Source: JACNKJ01 sp964344565
GTDB lineage: Bacteria > Krumholzibacteriota > Krumholzibacteriia > JACNKJ01
Assembly: GCA_964344565.1 (NCBI GenBank)
Contig: CAYFNT010000008.1
Span: 1-64,000 of the forward strand
Length of the DNA: 64,000 nt
Reading direction: 5' to 3'
The translations under genes were made by a program, and so were the position numbers. Shown here one piece after another: positions 58,337 to 64,000 of the stretch (its first letter is position 1; each line of letters starts with the position of its first letter). A model generated the notes under the pieces. It saw only the letters and a program-made list of their open reading frames with translations, was not told the origin of the DNA and ran no database searches.

Positions 58337-59557
58337 TTGAAGCATACGTCAGCCTGGATCCTGTGCCTTCTTCTTCTCGAGGCCGTCCGCGCATACGCGG
58401 CTTCAACTCCCCTTCAGCTTCTCGTCGACCTGACGCCCGAGGGAAAGACCTTGCGGCCGCCTCCCGGTCGCTACCTCGGATCGGTGGTGATTCGAAAACC
58501 CATGGTATTGGACGGGCAGGGCCTGGTGACGATCGATGGCGGGGGAAGGGGAACCGTCCTGAGCGTGGAGGCGGACGGCGCCATCATCCGCGATCTTCAC
58601 CTGACCGGATCCGGACGTTCCCACGACCAGGTGGATGCGGCCGTTCAGATTTCAGCCGACTATGCGGTCGTCGTCAACAACGTCATCGACGAGGTGCTCT
58701 TCGGGGTCCATATCTCGCAGGGGAACGGCAATGTGATTCGCGGGAACCGGATCCAGTCCTACTCCGGTCCGGCGACTTTGCGGGGAGACGGCATTCGTCT
58801 CTGGTACAGTCGCGAGAATCGCATCGAGTGCAATGCGATCACTCAGGTTCGGGATCTGGTTTTCAGCAACTCTCCGGACAACCTGCTTCGCGACAATCGA
58901 ATCAGCGACAGTCGTATGGGCGTGGAGCTGATCTTCTCGCCGAAGACCGAGGTGGTCGGCAATCGGTTCAGTCGCAACGACCACGGCATCGTCGGGATCT
59001 ACTCGGACGAGTTGCACATCCATAGAAATCGGATCGAGCATCAAGCCAATCTCCTGGGCTCGGCGATCGCGGTGAAAGGAAGCTCGCAGACGATCATCGA
59101 GGGCAACGAAATCCTGGATTGCGCGGTGGGTCTGACCGCCAATTCTCCGACCTTCCCGGAAAACCTACTCTTCATCATCGACAATCATTTCGCATACAAC
59201 GATGTGGCTCTCTATTTCTACGGCGACAAGGGTGGCCACGTCGTCCACGGTAACATCTTCGAGGGAAACTTCCAGGAGGTGGCCGTGACCAGCAGCACCA
59301 GCGCATTGAGCAACGACTGGCTGGGCAACTCCTGGCAGAACTACTCTGGTTTCGACAGGGACGGGGATGGCGTGGGCGACACGCCCTTCGCTGTGGTCCT
59401 GTACTCGGAGCGCATCTGGATGGAACGGGGGATGGCCAGGTACTTCCGCGGTACGCCCGCCCTGCAGCTGGTCGATTTCGTTGAGAGGCTGGTTCCCTTT
59501 TCCGAACCTGCGATCATCCTGGAAGATCCGAAACCCCTCATGCGGATTTCCGACTGA
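58337..59557 (+). CDS. NosD-like periplasmic beta-helix (CASH-domain) protein
   Basis: A 406-residue protein beginning at a weak TTG start and a signal peptide (AWILCLLLLEAVRAYA). LLVDLTPEGKTLRPPPGRYLGSVVIRKPMVLDGQGLVTIDGGG is the NosD opening. Repeats such as NVIRGNRIQSY, NLLRDNRISDSRMGVELIFSPKTEVVGNRF follow, and DWLGNSWQNYSGFDRDGDGVGDTPF is the conserved NosD C-terminal signature. NosD takes part in copper-site maturation of nitrous-oxide reductase. No nosZ, nosF, nosY or nosL is adjacent, so it is an orphan here and its role is open. Confidence 0.82.
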   Translation: MKHTSAWILCLLLLEAVRAYAASTPLQLLVDLTPEGKTLRPPPGRYLGSVVIRKPMVLDGQGLVTIDGGGRGTVLSVEADGAIIRDLHLTGSGRSHDQVDAAVQISADYAVVVNNVIDEVLFGVHISQGNGNVIRGNRIQSYSGPATLRGDGIRLWYSRENRIECNAITQVRDLVFSNSPDNLLRDNRISDSRMGVELIFSPKTEVVGNRFSRNDHGIVGIYSDELHIHRNRIEHQANLLGSAIAVKGSSQTIIEGNEILDCAVGLTANSPTFPENLLFIIDNHFAYNDVALYFYGDKGGHVVHGNIFEGNFQEVAVTSSTSALSNDWLGNSWQNYSGFDRDGDGVGDTPFAVVLYSERIWMERGMARYFRGTPALQLVDFVERLVPFSEPAIILEDPKPLMRISD

Positions 59558-59608
59558 TCCTCGGCGCGACCCAGATCTCCTCCGGTTGCTCCCCGGGCCG
59601 ATAGACTT

Positions 59609-59932
59609 CTAATCCAGCTCGATGGGTTCGAAGTGGGCGAAGGGCCCCGCGGTCTCTTCGAGATCCCGCAGCGAGATGTACTCGCAGCAGGCCTCGAAGC
59701 GCTTCCACATCTCGCCCACTGCCGGATGCTCGTGGGCCCTGGCCACAGCGTCCTGAGAGGTCCACTCGAAGATCTCGAGGATGCTCCCATCGGCGGCGCG
59801 CAGGGCCTGGGCAGGACGGTCGGTGGCCAGCCCCAACTCCCGCAACTGGGGAAGGTGGGCGCGAAGCTCGCGGAGCAGTTCGGCTTCCTTGCCGGGTTTG
59901 GGGCGATAGCAGGCGATGACCATGAGTCCCAT
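59609..59932 (-). CDS. Dimeric alpha-beta barrel (ABM-like) protein
   Basis: A 107-residue protein. MVIACYRPKPGKEAELLRELRAHLPQLRELGL ... ILEIFEWTSQDAVARAHEHPAVGEMWKRFE has the strand-helix-strand order and central aromatic W of antibiotic-biosynthesis-monooxygenase-like small proteins. ATG at 59932 has GGGAG 5 nt upstream. It begins 3 bp after the stop of the FG-GAP protein gene, so both are cotranscribed. Enzymatic activity is not implied. Confidence 0.75.
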   Translation of the reverse strand: MGLMVIACYRPKPGKEAELLRELRAHLPQLRELGLATDRPAQALRAADGSILEIFEWTSQDAVARAHEHPAVGEMWKRFEACCEYISLRDLEETAGPFAHFEPIELD

Positions 59933-59934
59933 GG

Positions 59935-60690
59935 CTACTCCCACTTCACGCGCTGCTCGTCGCCGTCGACGATCTGCACCTCGCCGGAGGGGCCGGTGCC
60001 CACGATCTCGACGACGCCATCCCCGTCGATATCGAAGAGGTCGAAGATCGCGCCGAATTCGCCGTCGAACTCCCACTCCAGCTGGCGGAACTTGGCGTCG
60101 AGCACCTGTCCGGTGTTGAGCACGATCTCGTCCTGGCCGTCGCCGTCCACGTCGGCCATGGCGATGTCGGTGGCCATGTAGTCCTCGGCGCTGCGGAAGA
60201 GTTCGGTCTCCTCGGCGCCGGCCATGATGATAAGCTTCTCGTCGGCGATGAGGATGATCTCGGGCTGGCCGTCCGCATCGCTGTCGCCCACGGTGAGGCA
60301 GTTGATGGTCTGGAAGTATCCCTCGGGGGTGCGCCAGACATCGTTCAGGTTGCCCGACTCCAGCACGAAGAGATCTCCGCGCCGGGTGGTGACGATGAGT
60401 TCGTTGCGCGTGTCGCCGGTGGCTTCGGCCAGGCGCAGCTCCTTCACCGGCGCCCAGACCTCGCGCTGCTTGGTCACGGCCAGCCGGCCGCTCATCCGGT
60501 CGCGTTCCATCACGATGAGATTCCCGCGCTCGGTGCCGTAGACGAAGGAGTCCTTGGTGTCGTCGAGCATCTCGGCGGCCGCGTGGTGTTCCACGAAGGA
60601 CCAGGGGTAGGAGATGTTCACCCAGCGCTGCGCGAAGGCGGGCAGCGCCAGCAGGACGAGCAGGACGGCGATGATCGGGCTGTTTTTCAT
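59935..60690 (-). CDS. Exported FG-GAP/VCBS-type beta-propeller protein
   Basis: A 251-residue protein with signal peptide (PIIAVLLVLLALPAFA). Repeats with calcium-binding-type loops occur: GDSDADGQPEIILIAD, ADVDGDGQDEIVLNTG and DIDGDGVVEIVGTGPSGEV. Only three or four blades are visible, fewer than a full seven-blade propeller. There is no C-terminal sorting module; it ends QRVKWE. Function unknown. Confidence 0.8.
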   Translation of the reverse strand: MKNSPIIAVLLVLLALPAFAQRWVNISYPWSFVEHHAAAEMLDDTKDSFVYGTERGNLIVMERDRMSGRLAVTKQREVWAPVKELRLAEATGDTRNELIVTTRRGDLFVLESGNLNDVWRTPEGYFQTINCLTVGDSDADGQPEIILIADEKLIIMAGAEETELFRSAEDYMATDIAMADVDGDGQDEIVLNTGQVLDAKFRQLEWEFDGEFGAIFDLFDIDGDGVVEIVGTGPSGEVQIVDGDEQRVKWE

Positions 60691-60783
60691 GGCTTTCCTC
60701 CAATGGCCGTAAGATAGCATGCAGGCAAGGCTTGCGGCCAGTCTCTTGCTCGCTCATACTCGCGGCCATTCAGGGAGGTGAGC

Positions 60784-61656
60784 GTGCTTCGTTCCATGAC
60801 CGGATACGGCGGCGCCAAGCTTCAGGCCAACGGTCTCGAGCTGCAGGTCGAAATCAAGTCCGTCAACAACCGCTTCTTCGATTTCCAGCCCCGCCTGCCG
60901 CGGGATCTGCAGTTCCTGGAAGGCGAGATCCTCGAGAAGGTGAAGGCCGGACTGGGCCGGGGGCGCGTGTCGGTGACCTTCAACATCGAGCGCGAGACGG
61001 GCCTCGAACTGCCCGAACTCGACGAGGACATGCTCGCCTTCTACCTCGAAACGAGGAAGCGCATCGAGAAAGAGGGCGGACTCGCCAAGGGCCAGGCCAC
61101 CGACATCATGAGCCTCCCCGAACTCTTCCGCGCGCCCAGCGAGGAACTCGATACCGATCGCCTGCGCGAGCTGTCCCTGAGCTGTCTCGACGACGCCATC
61201 GCCGACATCATCGCCATGAAGGAACGCGAGGGCGCGGTCCTGGGCGAGGAGCTCGCGGCGCGCCTGGACCTGCTCGACGCGGCCGTATCCCGTGTGGAGG
61301 ACGCGGCCCCGCGAATGCGCGAAGACCTTCAGACACGTCTGCGCGAGCGACTCCAGGAACTGCTCGATCAGGTGCCCATGGACGAGCAGCGCCTGGCCAT
61401 GGAGGCGGCGGTGCTGGCGGACAAGGCCGATGTGACCGAGGAGATCGTCCGTCTGCAAAGTCATATTCAGCAGTTCCGCGAAGCTCTGGCCAATGGGGGC
61501 GAAGTCTCAAAAAAACTGGGATTCCTGCTCCAGGAGGTGCTTCGCGAGGCCAATACCATAGGTTCCAAGTCTCAGGATCTAGCGATCACCCGGGATGTTT
61601 TGTTGATTAAGGAGGAGACCGAGAAGCTCCGGGAGCAGATCCTCAACTTGGAGTAG
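60784..61656 (+). CDS. yicC: YicC-family endoribonuclease
   Basis: A 290-residue protein. RSMTGYGGAKLQANGLELQVEIKSVNNRFFDFQPRLPRDL at the N-terminus and SKKLGFLLQEVLREANTIGSKSQDLAITRDVLLIKEETEKLREQ at the C-terminus (positions about 61508-61645) are unmistakable family signatures. GTG at 60784 is preferred since GGGAGG is 5 nt upstream. E. coli YicC is an RNase affecting small-RNA stability. The order yicC-gmk-rpoZ-coaBC is a widely conserved arrangement. Confidence 0.95.
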   Translation: MLRSMTGYGGAKLQANGLELQVEIKSVNNRFFDFQPRLPRDLQFLEGEILEKVKAGLGRGRVSVTFNIERETGLELPELDEDMLAFYLETRKRIEKEGGLAKGQATDIMSLPELFRAPSEELDTDRLRELSLSCLDDAIADIIAMKEREGAVLGEELAARLDLLDAAVSRVEDAAPRMREDLQTRLRERLQELLDQVPMDEQRLAMEAAVLADKADVTEEIVRLQSHIQQFREALANGGEVSKKLGFLLQEVLREANTIGSKSQDLAITRDVLLIKEETEKLREQILNLE

Positions 61657-61691
61657 ATCAGCGGCGGGGCGTGGCGAGGAGGGATCCTTCG

Positions 61692-62336
61692 ATGGTCATG
61701 GCCCCAGGGAATGCATCCGCGGTGGTGGTATCGGGCCCGTCCGGCAGCGGCAAGACCACCCTGGTCAAGCATCTCATGCTCCGTTATCCCAACAGTCACT
61801 TCTCCATCAGCGCCACCACCCGCGGCCTGCGCGGCGAGGAAGTGGACGGCGTGGACTATCGCTTCCTCAGTCGCGAGAAGTTCGAATCCCTGCGCGACGC
61901 CGGCGAGATGCTCGAATGGGCCGAGGTCCACGGCGAGTACTACGGCACTCCCCGAAGCGAAGTCCTGCCCGCCCTGGACAAGGGCCTCCACGTCTTCCTG
62001 GACATCGACGTGCAGGGAGGCCTCCAGGTGAAGGAGGCCCTGGGCGACCGGGCCTGGCTGCTCTACGTGCTGCCGCCGGACCGGGAAACCCTGGAAAGCC
62101 GACTCCGCGGCCGCGGCACCGAGGACGAGGCCAAGGTGGCCCTGCGCCTGAAGAACGCCATCGGCGAACTGGCCGAGTTGCCCCGCTACGACGCCGTGGT
62201 GGTCAACGATCGGCTGGATCAGGCGGTGGACCGGGCCGACGATCTCATGCGAAGCCGCCAAGTTAATGGAAATGAATGGCTTAGCGAGGGCGGCCGCCGG
62301 CTGCTCAAGGAGCGCTTCGGCCTGGATCTGCCCTGA
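61692..62336 (+). CDS. gmk: Guanylate kinase
   Basis: A 214-residue enzyme that phosphorylates GMP to GDP. P-loop VVVSGPSGSGKTTLVKHLM, GMP-binding region FSISATTRGLRGEEVDGVDYRFLSREKF, EWAEVHGEYYGTPRSEV and LDIDVQGGLQVKE. ATG at 61692 is preferred over the upstream GTG at 61671 because GAGGAGGG lies 8 nt before it. Confidence 0.95.
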   Translation: MVMAPGNASAVVVSGPSGSGKTTLVKHLMLRYPNSHFSISATTRGLRGEEVDGVDYRFLSREKFESLRDAGEMLEWAEVHGEYYGTPRSEVLPALDKGLHVFLDIDVQGGLQVKEALGDRAWLLYVLPPDRETLESRLRGRGTEDEAKVALRLKNAIGELAELPRYDAVVVNDRLDQAVDRADDLMRSRQVNGNEWLSEGGRRLLKERFGLDLP

Positions 62337-62337
62337 A

Positions 62338-62366
62338 TTGCGCATCGGCCTTTCATTTGCTAATAT
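62338..62366 (+). promoter_or_regulatory. Promoter of rpoZ-coaBC (TTGCGC-17-TAATAT)
   Basis: TTGCGC (62338-62343), 17-bp spacer ending TGC (extended -10), TAATAT (62361-62366). It lies 49 bp before the rpoZ start, giving the last genes a promoter of their own. Confidence 0.7.
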
Positions 62367-62414
62367 CCAGGCTCCCGAATTTCCTCCCCCAAACCGTCTT
62401 CCCGAGGTGATCCC

Positions 62415-62663
62415 ATGGGTTTTGTGCCCACTGAAAAGCTGACGAAGGTCATCGACAACAAGTACGAGGCCATCCTGGTGGCGGCCAAGGAGGCGCGGGT
62501 GCGCAACAGCATCGCGCAGCTCAAGGACTGGGATCCCGACGAGGAACGTCCGAAGATCACCTCCGTGGCCCTGGACCGACTCACCGATGGCCATGTGGAC
62601 TACCACTACGTCGAGCCCGAGGAAGTTCTGGAGGCCGAGGAGGCCGAAACGGAAGAGGAGTAA
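62415..62663 (+). CDS. rpoZ: RNA polymerase omega subunit
   Basis: An 82-residue protein. TEKLTKVIDNKYEAILVAAKEARVRN matches the omega-subunit N-terminal helix region (normally ...NRYEL...A..RAR...). The KITSVALDRLTDGHVDY segment corresponds to the family's conserved AL-x-E-I/L-x-x-G stretch. The acidic tail EVLEAEEAETEEE is typical. Its place between gmk and coaBC confirms it. It helps assembly and stability of the polymerase. Confidence 0.9.
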   Translation: MGFVPTEKLTKVIDNKYEAILVAAKEARVRNSIAQLKDWDPDEERPKITSVALDRLTDGHVDYHYVEPEEVLEAEEAETEEE

Positions 62664-62667
62664 GCAC

Positions 62668-63921
62668 ATGGAACCCGCCCGCCGAAATCTCAGGGGCGTG
62701 AGGGTTCTTCTCGGCGTGACCGGCGGCATCGCGGCCTACAAGGCCGCCTTCCTGGTTCGCCTCCTTCGAAAGGCCGAAGCCGAAGTGGTGGTGACCATGA
62801 CGGAGTCGGCCTCTCGCTTTATCGGGGCGGTCACCCTCGAGACCCTCAGCGGCAATCCCGTGGTGGACAATCTCTGGGAGCCCGCGCTTCCCCGCGAACT
62901 CAGCGACGTGGAGCATATCGGCCTGGTGAAATGGGCCGACTTCGCGCTCATGGCGCCGGCCACCATGAACAGCCTGGGCAAGCTCGCCCGGGGAATGGCC
63001 GACGACGCCCTTTCCACCATCTTCGCGGCCTTCGAACCCGAGCGCGTGCTTCTGGCTCCGGCCATGAACACGGGCATGTGGAAGAACCCCGCCACCCGGG
63101 AAAACATGGAAGCGCTCGCGGGGCGGGGCTATGCCGTCCTCGGACCGGGACGCGGCGAACTGGCCTGCGGCGACGAGGACGAGGGCCGCATGCTCGAGCC
63201 CGAGGAACTCATCGAGGCCCTGGCCGAGAAGGCCGGACGCCCCGGCGGGCTGCTCGCGGGGCGTCGGGTGCTGGTGAGCGCCGGACCCACCCGGGAAGCC
63301 CTGGATCCCGTGCGCTACATCACCAATCACTCCACCGGCACCATGGGAAGGGCCATCGCACTGGCCGCCTGGCGCGAAGGCGCCCGGGTCATTCTGGTGG
63401 CCGGGCCCGGCGTGGCATCCACCCCCGCGCCCATCGAGCGCGTGGACGTGGAAAGTTCCGCCGAGATGGCGAGCGCCGTGCTCGAGGCCGCCGAGAGCGC
63501 CGAGCTCACGGTGATGGCCGCGGCGGTGGCTGACTATCGTCCCGCGACGCGGGCCGACCAGAAGATCAAGAAGACCGGCGAGGCCAGGGAGCTGCAGCTC
63601 GAACCCACCCTCGACATTCTCGCCGCCCTCCGCGACGCCGAGCTGGGAGGCTATCGCGTGGGCTTCGCCATGGAGACCGAAGAGGTCGAGGAGCGGGCCG
63701 CCGCGAAGCTCGATGCCAAGGGTCTCCAGCTCATCGTCGCCAACGATCTGCACCAGGAAGGCGCGGGCTTCGGTACCGAGAGCAATCGCGTGACCGTGCT
63801 CGGTCGGCAGGAATTCCGCCGGGAGTTTCCGCTCATGAGCAAGCAGGACCTCGGCCGCGAACTCGTGGCGCTCATCGCCGAACGCGCCTTCGGACAGACT
63901 CGCGAGGCCCGCCGTGGATAA
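62668..63921 (+). CDS. coaBC: Bifunctional phosphopantothenoylcysteine decarboxylase / phosphopantothenate-cysteine ligase
   Basis: A 417-residue coenzyme A biosynthesis enzyme. CoaC part: LLGVTGGIAAYKAAFLVRLL (flavin site), ADFALMAPATMNSLGKLARGMADDAL and LLAPAMNTGMWKNPATREN with the PxMNxxMW motif. CoaB part from about residue 205: VLVSAGPTREALDPVRYITNHSTGTMG, MAAAVADYRPATRADQKIKK and GFAMETE. The ATG at 62668 follows AGAGGAG and lies 4 bp after the rpoZ stop. It supplies the 4'-phosphopantetheine precursor also needed by the ACP at 14611-14847. Confidence 0.95.
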   Translation: MEPARRNLRGVRVLLGVTGGIAAYKAAFLVRLLRKAEAEVVVTMTESASRFIGAVTLETLSGNPVVDNLWEPALPRELSDVEHIGLVKWADFALMAPATMNSLGKLARGMADDALSTIFAAFEPERVLLAPAMNTGMWKNPATRENMEALAGRGYAVLGPGRGELACGDEDEGRMLEPEELIEALAEKAGRPGGLLAGRRVLVSAGPTREALDPVRYITNHSTGTMGRAIALAAWREGARVILVAGPGVASTPAPIERVDVESSAEMASAVLEAAESAELTVMAAAVADYRPATRADQKIKKTGEARELQLEPTLDILAALRDAELGGYRVGFAMETEEVEERAAAKLDAKGLQLIVANDLHQEGAGFGTESNRVTVLGRQEFRREFPLMSKQDLGRELVALIAERAFGQTREARRG

Positions 63922-64000
63922 GCGCGAGGAGGCCATCGGCCTGCTGCGCCGCTGGGTGCGTCAACAACACGCCGCCGGCATCGAGCGGGTGGTCTTCGAT
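63914..64000 (+). CDS. 5' end of a following gene, possibly uracil-DNA glycosylase
   Basis: GTG at 63914 overlaps the coaBC stop by 8 bp and opens MDKREEAIGLLRRWVRQQH..., running off the window after 29 codons. The N-terminal helix and the position after coaBC resemble a family-4 uracil-DNA glycosylase in some bacteria, but too little is visible for a firm call. Confidence 0.45.
   Translation, partial: MDKREEAIGLLRRWVRQQHAAGIERVVFD

Overview
The window is high-GC, almost fully coding bacterial DNA. I see no rRNA, tRNA, CRISPR array or transposase. Many encoded proteins have signal peptides or lipoboxes. At least six secreted proteins end in the PNPFNP...GxYxxxL...KLVLLK module (FlgD-like Ig fold, T9SS type-A-like C-terminal domain), and one gene encodes a PorV-like outer-membrane protein. 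With an acyl-carrier/MBOAT envelope-acylation cluster and a LolC/E-type permease, this suggests a diderm of the FCB superphylum or a related candidate phylum (Krumholzibacteriota, Eisenbacteria and Latescibacterota are the sort of lineages meant). The phylum is inference; no 16S gene is present.

Layout. 0-8.6 kb: a truncated thioester-domain-like protein, DUF309, an alpha/beta hydrolase, DAHP synthase, a NicO/UreH-like metal permease, a beta-helix protein, two Cys-motif proteins, UDP-GlcNAc 2-epimerase and a flippase-like membrane protein. 8.7-14.5 kb: a second beta-helix protein of mosaic composition, a HAD 5'-nucleotidase and a secreted GH13 enzyme. 14.6-23.3 kb, minus strand: a TPR lipoprotein-like or periplasmic protein, a LolC/E-like permease, an unknown CxxC protein and a methyltransferase, followed by a complete Dlt-like set (DltD-like SGNH protein, 43-residue DltX-like microprotein ending FRYQGF, MBOAT, AMP ligase, ACP). 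23.4-39.8 kb: a metzincin-like lipoprotein, four paralogous secreted GH32/43-like propeller proteins, M50 and M28 peptidases, GlpX, a TPR protein and a repeat-rich intergenic block. 39.8-47 kb: an HNH endonuclease gene carrying palindromic repeats, RarA, GNAT, a methyltransferase, a catalytically dead papain-like protein and an exported PIMT. 47.2-53.7 kb: a Yej/Dpp-type peptide ABC operon whose first permease has a duplicated extra domain. 53.8-58.2 kb: a Cys-rich secreted protein, RqcH, a FlgD-like protein and a PorV-OmpA fusion. 58.3-64 kb: orphan NosD-like protein, an ABM-like protein, an FG-GAP protein, then the housekeeping run yicC-gmk-rpoZ-coaBC.

Main points of interest. (1) Five secreted proteins end not in the KLVLLK module but in a short tail of the form S-(W/F)-(S/G)-x-(I/L/V)-(K/R)-x-x-(Y/F)-(R). 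In two protein families within this window one paralog has the long FlgD-type module and another has the short tail at the corresponding position, suggesting two alternative C-terminal sorting or attachment signals. (2) A Dlt-like acylation system, including the tiny tyrosine-bearing microprotein, sits in an apparently diderm genome and has a nested-hairpin element inside its operon. (3) Short TGTACACGTGTACA palindromes lie both in front of a membrane-protein gene and in frame inside an HNH endonuclease gene.
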